This document shows, in pieces, positions 45,499 through 56,045 of a stretch of 64,000 nt of DNA (position 1 is its first letter; each line of letters begins with the position of its first letter). A program made the position numbers and the translations under genes. The notes below the pieces were generated by a model. It made no database searches and was not told where the DNA came from. It saw only the letters and a list, made by a program, of their open reading frames with translations. Source of the stretch: Methanococcoides alaskense. GTDB lineage: Archaea; Halobacteriota; Methanosarcinia; Methanosarcinales; Methanosarcinaceae. Location: positions 62,001 to 126,000 of the forward strand of contig NZ_JAQFFK010000001.1 in NCBI RefSeq assembly GCF_027594145.1, in the 5' to 3' direction.

Positions 45499-45725
45499 TT
45501 ATGTTGTATTTGAACTTGATAAGCGTTTAGTTCTTAACTTGAAGCTCCAATGTTGTAAATACAATATATAAACCTATCGAAATGCGTAATATCATTTCAA
45601 ACCTATTATAGTTGAGGTCATATATCATTCCTCCTCATCGAGTTGCTAATTACACTTCTAAATAACCACTTGTTTTTTATCCAAAAAGTTCAATCCTAGA
45701 CCTTATGATAAGAGAAGGCTTAAAA

Positions 45726-47075
45726 ATGGATGAGATGGGGATCATTCCCGTTGTATTGACCATCGCCGGTTCTGACTCCGGCGGCGGTGCAGGTATTGAA
45801 GCTGATATCAAGACCCTTTCTTCCCTGTATGTGCATGGTGCATGTGCTATTACCTCAGTGACCTCACAGAACACCACAGGCGTTCAGAGTGCTTATGGGG
45901 TACCTCCAACCGTGGTATCCGACCAGATGGATGCAGTATGCACTGATATGGACGTCAGGTGGGCAAAGACCGGTATGCTTTCATCTGCCGATATTGTCAG
46001 GGCAGTTGCAGATCGTGTGAAAATGTATGGCCTTAAAATTGTCGTTGATCCTGTGATGGCCGCAGAGGCAGGTGGAGTTCTTCTCGAACAGGATGCTGTA
46101 TCTATCCTTAAAGATGAACTTTTACCCATAAGCTATGCTGTAACTCCTAACATCATTGAAGCAGAGATCCTTTCAGGTATGTCCATAACTACCCGTGAGG
46201 ATGCCATGGAAGCTGCAAAAGCTATAGCTTCCCTCGGGTTGAAGGCAGTTATCATCACTGGCGGTCATTCCGATGGGGTGGACCTCGTCTACGATTCAGT
46301 GACCGATGAGTTCACAGAAGTGTCTGGCAAGTTGATCGAAGGTGGGACCCATGGTTCTGGCTGTACTTATTCATCAGCGCTAACCGCCTATCTTGCAAGA
46401 GGCTATTCCCTTCAGGATGCCGCAATTGGTGCCAAGGAGTTCGTAGAATACGGCATCCTTTTGAGCAAGAACATTGGCAAAGGCGTGGGTCCGGTGAACC
46501 AGATGGGCTATCTCCATACAATGGCAGCAAAAGAAAGCGTGTTGAGGAATGCCGAGGAAGCTGTCAGGATGCTGGAAGATGATGTTAACTTCGCCAGCCT
46601 TGTTGCAGAGGTCGGTTGTAATATCGCCATGGCTATCCCTCATGCCCGGGAAGTGAAGGATGTAGCTGCAGTTAACGGAAGGATAGTGAAGCTTCAGGGC
46701 AAACCCAAGGTTGTAGGATGTGTCAGCATGGGTGCAAGCAGCCATGTGGCACGTATAGTATTGGCTGCGATGGAGTTCGATCCCAGTATGCGTGCAGCAG
46801 TGAATATTTACTATTCTAAGAACGTGCTTGCCATCTGTGAGGACATGGGACTTACCATATCATCTTTCAGTCGTCAGGAAGAGCCTGAGGACACACACAC
46901 CATGGATTGGGGTGTGACATATGCCATCGACTCGTATGGTCGTGTGCCTGTCATCATCTATGATGAAGGCGGTGTGGGCAAGGAACCAATGGTCCGTGTA
47001 CTCGGAAGGGATGCAGTGGAAGTGGCAGGAATTGCTCTGGAGATCGCAGCACGTCTTACAAAAGAGCAGGCATGA
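45726..47075 (+). CDS. thiDN: Bifunctional HMP/HMP-P kinase and ThiN-type thiamine-phosphate synthase
   Basis: 449 aa from ATG 45726, which is preceded by GAGAAGG; ATG 45705 would add seven residues. The N-terminal ThiD domain (about 1-260) phosphorylates hydroxymethylpyrimidine: [30 protein letters not shown], and [13 protein letters not shown]. The C-terminal ThiN domain (about 275-445) joins HMP-PP with thiazole phosphate: [39 protein letters not shown], and [15 protein letters not shown]. It supplies the substrate for ThiL (3.4 kb), and TPP is the cofactor of PorAB (30-32 kb). Confidence 0.94.
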   Translation: MDEMGIIPVVLTIAGSDSGGGAGIEADIKTLSSLYVHGACAITSVTSQNTTGVQSAYGVPPTVVSDQMDAVCTDMDVRWAKTGMLSSADIVRAVADRVKMYGLKIVVDPVMAAEAGGVLLEQDAVSILKDELLPISYAVTPNIIEAEILSGMSITTREDAMEAAKAIASLGLKAVIITGGHSDGVDLVYDSVTDEFTEVSGKLIEGGTHGSGCTYSSALTAYLARGYSLQDAAIGAKEFVEYGILLSKNIGKGVGPVNQMGYLHTMAAKESVLRNAEEAVRMLEDDVNFASLVAEVGCNIAMAIPHAREVKDVAAVNGRIVKLQGKPKVVGCVSMGASSHVARIVLAAMEFDPSMRAAVNIYYSKNVLAICEDMGLTISSFSRQEEPEDTHTMDWGVTYAIDSYGRVPVIIYDEGGVGKEPMVRVLGRDAVEVAGIALEIAARLTKEQA

Positions 47076-47112
47076 TCTTTTAAATGCCTGCTTTATAATT
47101 TTTCTTCTCTTT

Positions 47113-47616
47113 TTATCTGACTGCTAATACTTCCACCGGTGAGTTCCTGATAACTTTATCAGCGACACTACCAAGTTTGAACGTTCCGTCTGCGGTCATT
47201 CCAAGCGTACCGATCACCACCATGTCCACATTCTCTTTCTTGGCTGTGTTCAATATCGTAGCTGCCGGATGTCCTTCTTCGATAATGGTCCTTACATCTA
47301 TGTTGAGGGGCTTTCCTAGGTCCTTTACATAGGCGGTGATCCTCTCTCCCTTCTCCATAAGATGTTTGTGCCTTTCAGTTTTCCATTTCTCATCTGCGAT
47401 ACGGGCAAATTCCCTCCACTGCTCACTTGTCATGTGTTCAGTGGCGGCGACTTCCATTGAAGCGAGATAGTCTCTGTGCACTGTTTCAGGAGTTATCCCG
47501 ACGGAATCCATCTCCATAACGTACAGCGCAAGAACACTGGCGCCACATGAGGATGCGATCTTCAATCCTGACATTACGGCCTTCTCTGCATTTACAGACC
47601 CGTCGGTAGCTATCAA
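47113..47616 (-). CDS. Universal stress protein (UspA family)
   Basis: Small ATP-binding UspA-fold protein, about 167 aa. The ATP motif VIGTLGMTADGTFKLGSVAD and the terminal strand SPVEVLAVR are present. The frame reads KEYKTILIATDGS at the N-terminus, but the only usual start codon is TTG at 47616 (giving MIATDGS), which truncates the first strand. No ATG, GTG or CTG is available upstream, so a non-standard start (for example AUU) or sequence error is possible. It is separated from valS by a strong hairpin. Confidence 0.85.
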   Translation of the reverse strand: MIATDGSVNAEKAVMSGLKIASSCGASVLALYVMEMDSVGITPETVHRDYLASMEVAATEHMTSEQWREFARIADEKWKTERHKHLMEKGERITAYVKDLGKPLNIDVRTIIEEGHPAATILNTAKKENVDMVVIGTLGMTADGTFKLGSVADKVIRNSPVEVLAVR

Positions 47617-47650
47617 AATAGTTTTATATTCTTTACAATTCGTAATAATA

Positions 47651-47684
47651 CCCCCGCGAATAGTTATAGAAAACTATCGCGGGG
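47651..47684 (-). terminator. Strong hairpin between valS and the Usp gene
   Basis: On the minus strand CCCCGCGATAGTT (47684-47672) pairs with AACTATTCGCGGGG (47665-47652): 13 base pairs interrupted by a single bulged base. It lies 20 bases beyond the valS stop and directly precedes the Usp N-terminus. It could terminate valS or structure the usp leader; the tail TATTATTA is only moderately T-rich. Confidence 0.6.
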
Positions 47685-47703
47685 CAGAAAATAACTGTTT
47701 TGG

Positions 47704-50301
47704 TCAGCGAACTATCACTACGACAGTTCCATTGACATCAAGGACATCAACAGACCTTCCGGCAGAGATGACCTCTTTCTCAATGACCACACTTTCCGGC
47801 TCAAGCTCGATATCCTCACCATCTATATTGATGTTGATGTTCCCTTTTGAGATGATCTCTGCAACTTCCACAGGGTCCATGGATGTCAGGGTCTTGATTA
47901 TGGCCCCTGCCTGTTTCCTGAACTTCGGGCCTATGATGGCCATGTTCGGCTTAACGTTCACAGGCACATGCTCAAAGTCCGGCTCCCCGCTAATTACCTC
48001 TACGGTCGAGTTCGTGACACCTGTCAGGTCTGAAGCATCTCCAAGGGATGCATATACCTCGATCATTTCAAGGGGTGCGTTGAGTGCCATACCAGATTCG
48101 GATTTGTATCTTCTGATACTGCCCGCAAGGTCCTTGATAAGCTCTCCGTCCTTCTCGATATCCTCATCGATGAGTGTCTCATCAACAGCTGGCCATTCCT
48201 GAACGTGTATGCTTCCCTCTCCTATCCTTGAGTACATCTCCTCTGCAAAGAACGGAGCAAATGGTGCAAGCATGCGTGAGAGTCCATCAATGGCAACATA
48301 CAGTGTGTACTGTGCTGCCCTGCGTGCTTCCTTGTCCTCACCATACAGCCTGGACTTCACAAGCTCTATGTAGTTATCTGCAAGGGTCTCCCATGCGAAT
48401 CCCCTTATGGATTTGTATGCCTCGTCGAACTGGTATGCATCAAGGCTTGCGGTGACCGAACTGATGAGCCTGTTAAGATTGCTCAAAAGCCATCTATCGA
48501 TGACATTGAGTTTCTCCGGTTTGCCGGACGTGATCTCTGCAAGCTCGTCTTCGATATGTGACATGGAGAATCTGTAGATACTCCACATCTTAGTGAAGAA
48601 CCGGGATGCTGATACCACATCCTTCCATCTGAACATCACATCGGAGCCGGTGGAGCCACCTACTGCTGCCCACTGCCTGAATGCATCCGCACTATGGTCC
48701 TTGATGACCTCTTCAGGTGAGATGACATTTCCGAGGGATTTGCTCATCTTGTGGCCGTCCTCTCCGAGAACCATTCCGTTGACGAGTATGGATTCCCAGG
48801 GCTTCTTGCCAGTAAGTGCCATTGAACGGAGTATGCTGTAGAAAGACCATGTGCGAATGATGTCGTGTCCCTGTGGGCGCAACTGTGTTGGGTTTCTCAT
48901 CTCCTTATCGCTGAGCCATCCTGCAACATGTAACGCAGTGATGGATGAATCCATCCACGTATCCAGGACATCCTCTTCCGGTTCGAAATCCTCACTGCCG
49001 CACTTACATGCCACAGGTGGTTGCTGTTGTGTAGGGTCGATAGGAAGCCATTCCTCTTCAGCGACCATGACCTCGCCACATTTCTTACAATACCAGACAG
49101 GTATTGGTGTTGCGAAGATCCTCTGGCGTGAGATACACCAATCCCACTCCATGGTGTTGGTCCAGTTCTGAAGTCTGACCTTCATATATTCAGGCAGCCA
49201 TTCGATCTCATCTGCTGTCCTGAGTATCTCATCATTATCGATCTTAACGAACCACTGCTTTTCGGACAGGATCTCGATAGGAGTTTTGCATCTCCAACAC
49301 ATTCCAACATTCTGCTCAAGCGTATTCTGCTCGTAGAGATGCCCTTCGCTCTTGAGGTCTTCGATAATAGCCGCTTTACATTCAGGTATTGTCATTCCTG
49401 CGTATTTCCCGGCTATCTCGGTGATGATACCGCTCTTGTCAATTCCCTTCCTTAACGGGAGTTTGTGTTCTAGCCACCATCTGACATCCTGTTTATCACC
49501 AAAGGTACAGATCATGACCGCACCTGTACCGAATGTTGGGTCAACGTCCTTGTCAGCTATGACCTCTACATCATGACCGAACAGTGGTACTTTCATTGTC
49601 TGTCCGATGTATTGCTTATAACGCTCATCTTCTGGATTGATCGCGATGGCAACACATGCCGCAAGCAGTTCCGGTCTTGTCGTGGCTATCTCCAGCTTGT
49701 CGAAGTGTAGGAAGTTAAGCTTGGTATCCCTTGAATCGTATTCGACCTCTGCAAAAGCAATAGCTGTTTCACATCTTGGACACCAGTTGACAGGGTGCTC
49801 TGACTGGTACAAACGGTCCATGTCCTTCATCTTGACAAAAGATGCCTGTGTCTTGACGTAGTACTCAGGCTCCATTGTGACGAACTCATTGCTCCAGTCA
49901 GTTGAGAAACCGAGGCGGTGCATTGTCTTTCTCATCTTGTCGATGTTGCCGACGGTCAGTTCTTCACACATTTGCCTGAATTCTGTACGTGGTACCTGAT
50001 TCTTTGTAATGCCGTGGGTTTCCTCTACCTTCACTTCGGTAGGGAGGCCGTGGCAGTCCCAGCCTTGCGGGAACATCACATTAAAGCCCTGCATCCTCTT
50101 GTATCGGGCAACAAAATCGATATAACACCAGTTAAGGGAGTTCCCTATGTGGAAATTTCCAGTAGGGTATGGGGGTGGGGTATCAATGATATACTGGGGA
50201 CGGCTTTCGTCTTTCCAGTCAAAATGATACATTGACATATCCCAGTCGTTTTGCCATTTTTCTTCTATTTCGTGAGAATCGTATTCTTTAGGAATTGTCA
50301 T
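47704..50301 (-). CDS. valS: Valyl-tRNA synthetase
   Basis: Class I aminoacyl-tRNA synthetase, 865 aa, full length. Signatures: [17 protein letters not shown] (HIGH-type), [13 protein letters not shown], the editing domain (about 190-330) with [19 protein letters not shown], zinc knuckles [11 protein letters not shown] and CKKCGEVM plus CKCGSEDF, and [13 protein letters not shown] (KMSKS). It is monocistronic in appearance and ends at a hairpin. Confidence 0.97.
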   Translation of the reverse strand: MTIPKEYDSHEIEEKWQNDWDMSMYHFDWKDESRPQYIIDTPPPYPTGNFHIGNSLNWCYIDFVARYKRMQGFNVMFPQGWDCHGLPTEVKVEETHGITKNQVPRTEFRQMCEELTVGNIDKMRKTMHRLGFSTDWSNEFVTMEPEYYVKTQASFVKMKDMDRLYQSEHPVNWCPRCETAIAFAEVEYDSRDTKLNFLHFDKLEIATTRPELLAACVAIAINPEDERYKQYIGQTMKVPLFGHDVEVIADKDVDPTFGTGAVMICTFGDKQDVRWWLEHKLPLRKGIDKSGIITEIAGKYAGMTIPECKAAIIEDLKSEGHLYEQNTLEQNVGMCWRCKTPIEILSEKQWFVKIDNDEILRTADEIEWLPEYMKVRLQNWTNTMEWDWCISRQRIFATPIPVWYCKKCGEVMVAEEEWLPIDPTQQQPPVACKCGSEDFEPEEDVLDTWMDSSITALHVAGWLSDKEMRNPTQLRPQGHDIIRTWSFYSILRSMALTGKKPWESILVNGMVLGEDGHKMSKSLGNVISPEEVIKDHSADAFRQWAAVGGSTGSDVMFRWKDVVSASRFFTKMWSIYRFSMSHIEDELAEITSGKPEKLNVIDRWLLSNLNRLISSVTASLDAYQFDEAYKSIRGFAWETLADNYIELVKSRLYGEDKEARRAAQYTLYVAIDGLSRMLAPFAPFFAEEMYSRIGEGSIHVQEWPAVDETLIDEDIEKDGELIKDLAGSIRRYKSESGMALNAPLEMIEVYASLGDASDLTGVTNSTVEVISGEPDFEHVPVNVKPNMAIIGPKFRKQAGAIIKTLTSMDPVEVAEIISKGNININIDGEDIELEPESVVIEKEVISAGRSVDVLDVNGTVVVIVR

Positions 50302-50437
50302 TAAAACACTCCAATTATTATTGAAAAGTATCTATGTATTTTGATAGATTGAGAGGTTTTAGAATATTTAAAATATCTGGTTGGAACTCAAATATTGCAC
50401 ATTATCATTGCTTGTTCCAAAAAAGTTGAAAAGATGA

Positions 50438-51523
50438 TTAATTTTGTTCGGCCAGTTCCGGTTCCCAGCCAAATCTTTTCATGACCATCTTTATGCGGGC
50501 ATTGATCTCCCTCTTGTCAAACGGTTTTGAGATATAATCATCGATCCCAAGCTCCATTCCCTTAAGCTTGTCCTCTATCTCGGTCTTTGCAGATATCATT
50601 ATGACCGCAATATTCCTTGCATACGGGTCTTCTTTCAACCTTTTGACAACCTCATATCCGTCCATGTCCGGCATCATGATGTCCAATAGTATAAGGTCGG
50701 GAAGCTCCTCAATGGATTTCTTGACCGCATCCTCTCCATTGTACGCCACAATGAAATCGTAAGGTTCGGTTGCAAGTGAAAGCCTGATAAGTTCTGGGAT
50801 GTCCGGCTCATCATCCACTACAAGTATCTTGAGCCTTTCTTTATCTATCTTCTTCTGGGTGTATTCGAGATCGATCTTCCCGTCAATGATGGCGTAATGA
50901 ACATCAAGGCTCTTCATTCCAATATCAGTGTGAAAGTTCCCTTTCTCTGTAATGTCTATTATAATATCGAAGAATGAGCGCATGAGTCCTTCTGTCTCTG
51001 GCGGAAGTATGCCTTTGCCAAGCATTGAAATAATACTTCCCTGAGTATCACGAACTTTTCTCTCGAGGAACTTGATAAAATTCTCAATTACCTGTAGGTT
51101 ATCCTTTGAGAGTACTGTAAGGTCATCAAGGACCATGATGGAACCCGGCTTATCGTCGAAGATCTTCGAAGAATATGACCCTATCTTGATGTAATCGGTT
51201 GCAGATTTGCAATAAAATGTATTCGGGTCGTTCTTACCTGGTCCTTCGATATCAATGAACCACATTCTCTCAATTTGGTCGTTGATCTTGAACCCGTACT
51301 CCTCGAACTTTTCGAGCACATGTTTCCTTGACGTCTTCAGGCATAACCACACAATGTTCTTTTCAGGATTGCATTTAAGTGCAGAATATGTGTAGAAATA
51401 GATCATTCTCTCGCTAAACACATTCAAAGGTGCCAGCATCAGTGTGTTCTTCGATGCCAGTTCTTCACAAAGTGTTTCTATGATCTTAGTTGTTTCTTCC
51501 TCAGACATCTTACCCTCATCCAC
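50438..51523 (-). CDS. RecA/KaiC-like domain fused to a receiver domain
   Basis: 361-aa two-domain protein. Residues about 1-225 resemble a RecA/KaiC-superfamily ATPase seen in archaeal signalling proteins (DUF7504-like): MLAPLNVFSERMIYFYTY replaces a normal P-loop, while the Walker B-like PGSIMVLDDLTVLS remains. Residues about 232-350 form a response-regulator receiver with DDEPD, phospho-acceptor Asp in LILLDIMMPDMDGYE, VIMISA and DYISKPF (Lys). No output domain is present. The start could be MDEGKM or the Met at residue 6. The partner kinase is unknown. Confidence 0.85.
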   Translation of the reverse strand: MDEGKMSEEETTKIIETLCEELASKNTLMLAPLNVFSERMIYFYTYSALKCNPEKNIVWLCLKTSRKHVLEKFEEYGFKINDQIERMWFIDIEGPGKNDPNTFYCKSATDYIKIGSYSSKIFDDKPGSIMVLDDLTVLSKDNLQVIENFIKFLERKVRDTQGSIISMLGKGILPPETEGLMRSFFDIIIDITEKGNFHTDIGMKSLDVHYAIIDGKIDLEYTQKKIDKERLKILVVDDEPDIPELIRLSLATEPYDFIVAYNGEDAVKKSIEELPDLILLDIMMPDMDGYEVVKRLKEDPYARNIAVIMISAKTEIEDKLKGMELGIDDYISKPFDKREINARIKMVMKRFGWEPELAEQN

Positions 51524-51719
51524 TTACTTAGGTCATTATTGTTTTTTTTGTAATATTAACCTTTTCAAAAAAACCTATCTTTTCAGATGTGAATATACAC
51601 TTTCAGATCGGCAACAAATGTTCCATTATGTTGATAAGACATTTGTGAATGATATATTTGTGGCACATGGCTCAAAGAGAAAAGAATGCATTTGCATTAA
51701 AACTATATAAAAGTAAAAA

Positions 51720-51782
51720 AGATGCCTTCAGGTCAGGAACACTGACCTGTGGGCGTTTGGCTTCAAGTGCCAAAAGGCATCT
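51720..51782 (-). ncRNA. Candidate structured RNA with three-way junction (possible terminator)
   Basis: A 63-base element in which nearly every base is paired. Closing stem: 51720-51728 with 51774-51782 (AGATGCCTT/AAGGCATCT, 9 bp perfect). Arm 1: 51729-51736 with 51742-51749 (CAGGTCAG/CTGACCTG, 8 bp, loop of 5). Arm 2: 51757-51761 with 51769-51773 (TTGGC/GCCAA, loop of 7). On the minus strand it is followed immediately by TTTTTTACTTTT and lies 20 bases after the alaS stop. It could be an elaborate alaS terminator or a stable 3'-UTR RNA. Confidence 0.55.
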
Positions 51783-51801
51783 CTGAAGTTTTGTGAACTT
51801 C

Positions 51802-54573
51802 TCAATTGAGCTGTTCTTTCAAAAGCTCGACACTGCGTGATAATGCATTGTCCATGCCTGAAGGGTCTGTTCCTCCGCCGCGTGCCATGTTAGGACGGCC
51901 TCCGCCGCCTCCGCCGACCATCGTTGACATCTCCTTGACTATGGCACCAACGTTAACACCCTTTTTCACAGCATCATTTCCGGCAGCTGCAACGATCTTC
52001 ACGCCATCCATCTCACTGATAAGGATTGCAACAACATCATTTTCCTGTGTAAGCTCTCCGGCTGTCTTTGTGAGATCTTCGCTGTCAGCATGAGGTATTG
52101 CCTTTGTGATAATGCGAATCCCGTTCACATCTTCAGCATCGTTGACAAGCTGGCTGACCCTTGAGTGTGCAAGTTCTTCCTTGAGCTTGTTGTTCTCTTT
52201 CTTAAGTTCCTTCCATTCATCGAAGAATCTCTCGATCGTCGAAGGAAGCTGTTCTGCAGATACTCGCAACGTTTCAGATGAATCGCGTACAAGGGATTCA
52301 ATATCTTGCATGGCAACAACTGCTGCTTCACCGGCTGCATATTCCAGACGTTCTACGCCATCCTGTATGCGCTCTGTCTTCAGTATCTTTATCGGGCCTA
52401 CTAGGCCGGTGTTCGTACAGTGCGTACCTGCGCATGCCTCTATATCGTTTCCGACCTGAAGCACGCGTATCATCTTTCCTGGGGGTACTCCTCCCTGATA
52501 CAGGCGGAACCCGTATTTCTGCTCGGCCTCTGTCCTGTCCATCCAGTCGCTTATGACACGCTTGTTCTTCATGACCGTGCGGTTTGCAATAAGCTCTATC
52601 TGGTTGGCCTCTTCCTGGGTGATGCGTTTGTAATGTGAAATGTCAAGACGTGCACGGTCTGCGAACTTCTGTGCGCCTGTCTGCCAGATGTGGCTGCCAA
52701 GAACTTCTCTTGCAGCATCATTGATTATATGGGTTGCAGTGTGATGTCTTGCATGTGCCATACGGCGCTTTTCATTAACTCTGCCGACCACCATATCGCC
52801 TTTTCGTATGTGCAGCTCGTCCTCTATCTCGTCTATGGTGTGCACAACTACGCCATCATACATCTGGGTGTCAACAACTTTCAGTACAACATCTTCGACC
52901 GTAAGGCTTCCGTGGTCTGCTGGCTGTCCTCCGCCTTCAGGGTACATCAGGGTGTTGTCAAGCACTATGTGGTTCTCGAACACATCAAGGACCACTGCAT
53001 CGAAATCCATTCTGTTGGGCTCATCGTAGAACAGTCTCTTCGTCTTGGGCAACCTTGAGAGTCTGTCAGCGAAAGGAACTACCTTCTCTTCCTTCTCTTC
53101 GGACTGGCTATGTTTGTCTGCAACAAGGGAATAGAAATTGTCTGGCAGGTCAACCTCGACACCCGCATCCGATGCCACCGCTTTTGAGATCTCTGGTGGT
53201 ATACCGTGACTGTCATACATGTCGATGATGGTTTCCAATGGCATTTTCTCACCGCTCTCTTTGTAATGTCTGGCGGATTTCTCCATCATTCTTCTTCCAC
53301 GTTCGAGAGTTTCCGCAAACTTACGCTCCTCGTGTTGGAGGATGTCCTTGATAACATCGAACCTTTCCCGGAATTCGGAATATTCCGGCAGGTTGTTGAT
53401 ATGCATCTGTACTATCTCAGAAATCGGGATATTTATGTCAAGGTCCTTCATCATCCTGAGGGTTCTGCGTATGACAAGTCTTGCCAGATATCCGGCTTTC
53501 ACGTTGGATGGTATGATACCGTCACCAAGCATGAATGTAAGGCATCTTGTGTGGTCAGTTATGGCATAGGCGCTCTCAACGGGCTCCATGATGGAGCTGA
53601 GCTTGTCTGCAGTGATGCCAATGCTTGCTGCTACCTGTTTTCTCAATTCCAATAGGTTTGCCTTCTCGCTTACGTCCATAAGTCCTGCGAGGCGCGCATT
53701 CTGTGAAAGGATAAGTGAATATTCATTGTCCTCTAGCTTGTGTTCGATACCTGCAAGTCCCATCAGTTCGTTCACAATACTGGGGAAAATAGCATCATAA
53801 ATTGTAGGTGATCCCTTTGAAGCCCAGACCAACCTTTCAAGTCCGTATCCCGTGTCCACTATGTAATTGTCCATCTTGGAATACATGTCACCTTTGATGT
53901 CGATATCTCCATTTTTGTCCTTCTTGAGGTTCATGAACACAAGGGTTGCGACCTCAAGTCCTCCAATGAGCACTTCAACACATGCTCCTGCATTTCCACC
54001 GCCTGCCCATGGTTCCTCTTTATAGGTGACTGCCAGTGGGTCCGCGCCAAGGGCATTGAGAAGTCCGTCACACAGCTCAAGGGTGTGCTCCTTCCAGTAT
54101 ATTTCCTCGTTCTTCGTGTTGAATGCATGGTGTGCCATCATCTCGAAAGTGGTGAGGTGTCTTCCACTCCTTCCCACTGCATCAAGGTCTGAAAGCCTTA
54201 TGCATGGCTGGGATATCGTCAGCGGATTCGCGGGTGGGGGAACCTGGCCTGATGTGACAAATGGCTGGAAATCAGCAATTGACGCAATTGTCAGGTAGAT
54301 ATCATCTCTCCATCTGGCGATGACCGGGTATCTTTCTATCCGGGTATGGCCCTGCTCTTCAAAAAAGTTCAGGTAGAATTCCCGCATATCTGGGAGCTCT
54401 AACTCTTTTTCGAACACGGGGTTTCCGATAAATGAATAAGGGTCGCATGGTGCATCTCCACAGGTAGACCTTTCCATGTCTCGTGTCCAAAAGAAACTAC
54501 CACATTTGGGGCACTGTTTTCTAACAAAACCGTTATCAGAGAAAAAATCGATTTGATATTCATCTTCAAGCAT
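51802..54573 (-). CDS. alaS: Alanyl-tRNA synthetase
   Basis: Class II synthetase, 923 aa, archaeal type with an N-terminal zinc-ribbon-like CPKCG segment (CPKCGSFFWTRDMERSTCGD). Core motifs: FTFEMMAHHAF-type region TTFEMMAHHAFNTKNE, GGGNAGACVEVL, and DTGYGLERLVW. The editing domain has HARHHTATHIINDA and CAGTHCTNTG. The C-terminal domain ends with VGGGGGGRPNMARGGGTDP. It appears monocistronic, followed by a structured element. Confidence 0.97.
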   Translation of the reverse strand: MLEDEYQIDFFSDNGFVRKQCPKCGSFFWTRDMERSTCGDAPCDPYSFIGNPVFEKELELPDMREFYLNFFEEQGHTRIERYPVIARWRDDIYLTIASIADFQPFVTSGQVPPPANPLTISQPCIRLSDLDAVGRSGRHLTTFEMMAHHAFNTKNEEIYWKEHTLELCDGLLNALGADPLAVTYKEEPWAGGGNAGACVEVLIGGLEVATLVFMNLKKDKNGDIDIKGDMYSKMDNYIVDTGYGLERLVWASKGSPTIYDAIFPSIVNELMGLAGIEHKLEDNEYSLILSQNARLAGLMDVSEKANLLELRKQVAASIGITADKLSSIMEPVESAYAITDHTRCLTFMLGDGIIPSNVKAGYLARLVIRRTLRMMKDLDINIPISEIVQMHINNLPEYSEFRERFDVIKDILQHEERKFAETLERGRRMMEKSARHYKESGEKMPLETIIDMYDSHGIPPEISKAVASDAGVEVDLPDNFYSLVADKHSQSEEKEEKVVPFADRLSRLPKTKRLFYDEPNRMDFDAVVLDVFENHIVLDNTLMYPEGGGQPADHGSLTVEDVVLKVVDTQMYDGVVVHTIDEIEDELHIRKGDMVVGRVNEKRRMAHARHHTATHIINDAAREVLGSHIWQTGAQKFADRARLDISHYKRITQEEANQIELIANRTVMKNKRVISDWMDRTEAEQKYGFRLYQGGVPPGKMIRVLQVGNDIEACAGTHCTNTGLVGPIKILKTERIQDGVERLEYAAGEAAVVAMQDIESLVRDSSETLRVSAEQLPSTIERFFDEWKELKKENNKLKEELAHSRVSQLVNDAEDVNGIRIITKAIPHADSEDLTKTAGELTQENDVVAILISEMDGVKIVAAAGNDAVKKGVNVGAIVKEMSTMVGGGGGGRPNMARGGGTDPSGMDNALSRSVELLKEQLN

Positions 54574-54864
54574 AATGATTCCAACTGTAGTCGTTATTCC
54601 GTGATCATAATGTGTAAATTAAATAATTAGTGAAACGCGTTCTATCCGTATCCTTCAATGGTTTAAATACATTTCTCATTTTAGCAGTTTATCTTCAAAA
54701 CTTTACATATGTATATTTCTTATCAATGGCGCATGATGGTGATATTTGTTATTCCTTCTCATAGACGTGTCCACATGTGTACATACTTATCAGCAATACC
54801 CCTCATTCTATGGACATGCCTATTATGTGTATGTTCATGAAATTTCTAAATTAGATATGAATAG

Positions 54865-55143
54865 ATGGTGTTCATGATGCAAGCAGTAAAATACATGTCA
54901 TTGGTTTTCAGAGGCGTAGTGGAAGAATACAACAATACTGGTGTCCGTCCATCTGTCTTTATGGATGCTGCGGGTGATCTCCAGGTCTATATATGTGACC
55001 CAATTATCGATGATCCTGAGGTGCCTGAGGGTATCAATGAAAATGAACTGGAGATAAATGGTGGGCAGTTCGTTGGCTCTATTGATAACTCTTTCAATAC
55101 AAATTACAATAGGATAAGGCCGGAAATGAATATGCCACGTTGA
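54865..55143 (+). CDS. Conserved small hypothetical protein
   Basis: About 92 aa, acidic, with no membrane segment or known motif; I do not recognise the family. It starts MVFMMQAVKYMSLVFRGVVE, and the true start could be the fourth or fifth residue (both Met). The sequence SVFMDAAGDLQVYICDPIID suggests a small beta structure; the Asn-rich tail is NSFNTNYNRIRPEMNMPR. AT-rich, TATA-like sequence precedes it. It is upstream of surE, with 116 bases between them. Probably a Methanosarcinaceae-restricted gene. Confidence 0.6.
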   Translation: MVFMMQAVKYMSLVFRGVVEEYNNTGVRPSVFMDAAGDLQVYICDPIIDDPEVPEGINENELEINGGQFVGSIDNSFNTNYNRIRPEMNMPR

Positions 55144-55259
55144 GCATAATGTGCATTTGCTTGCAACAATTCTTTCCCTATTATTTTTAAATTCATACTT
55201 CTTCTTTTTTCTATTCTTGTTCCATTAACTATAATACTCCAAAGAACAAAGAATGTACA

Positions 55260-56045
55260 ATGTCAAAACGAATCCTTCTTACCAATGATGATGGCGTATA
55301 TGCTGCCGGTATAAGGGCAGCTTATCGCAGTGTGTCCGACCTCGGTGATGTCACCGTCTCAGCTCCAGCTCAGCAGCAAAGTGGTGTGGGTCGTTCTATA
55401 TCCATATTCGAACCACTGCGTATAACCCGTACTACCATTGACGGTATTGAGGTACATGCGATCGGTGGTACTCCTACTGATTCTGTTATTCTCGGCATCT
55501 TTACGATCATGAAAGGATTGCCCGACCTGATCCTTTCCGGTTTCAATATCGGCGAGAACATCAGCACAGACACCATTACTACCTCCGGGACCATCGGAGC
55601 CGCACTGGAAGGTGCAAGTTATGGTGTCCCTGCCATTGCTGCCTCTTTGCAGGTGACTGAAGAGGGGCTGAAATTCGATGATCTCCGGGATTTCCAGCAT
55701 GACTTCGATGTTGGTGTCAAATTCGTGAACGGTGTTGCAAAAAAGGTCCTTAAGAATGGTCTGCCTGAGAATGTCGATCTTTTGAACATAAACATCCCTC
55801 ATTTTGTGGAAAAGGACACTGAAGTTGAAATAACAAGGCTTGCTCGCAAGTTCTTCCAGACGGATGTGGAGGAACGCCGCGATCCAAGGGGACGGCCATA
55901 TTACTGGATAGCAGGTGACCTTATACACACAGCCGAAGAAGGCACTGATGTTCATGCCATAGAAAAAGGTCACATCTCAGTGACACCTATATCACTGGAT
56001 GCAACGTCTCCCATCGAGCTTTCTGAAATTGAACATCTGATGTGA
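55260..56045 (+). CDS. surE: 5'/3'-nucleotidase SurE
   Basis: Metal-dependent survival protein phosphatase acting on nucleoside monophosphates, 261 aa. The N-terminal ILLTNDDGVYAAGI carries the metal-binding Asp pair. SAPAQQQSGVGRSISI and the LSGFNIGENISTDTITTSGT region supply Ser and Asn ligands, and GTPTDSVILGI is conserved. The length is normal. The last codons form part of a hairpin that is followed by a second, perfect 15-bp hairpin before the convergent sulP gene. Confidence 0.95.
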   Translation: MSKRILLTNDDGVYAAGIRAAYRSVSDLGDVTVSAPAQQQSGVGRSISIFEPLRITRTTIDGIEVHAIGGTPTDSVILGIFTIMKGLPDLILSGFNIGENISTDTITTSGTIGAALEGASYGVPAIAASLQVTEEGLKFDDLRDFQHDFDVGVKFVNGVAKKVLKNGLPENVDLLNINIPHFVEKDTEVEITRLARKFFQTDVEERRDPRGRPYYWIAGDLIHTAEEGTDVHAIEKGHISVTPISLDATSPIELSEIEHLM

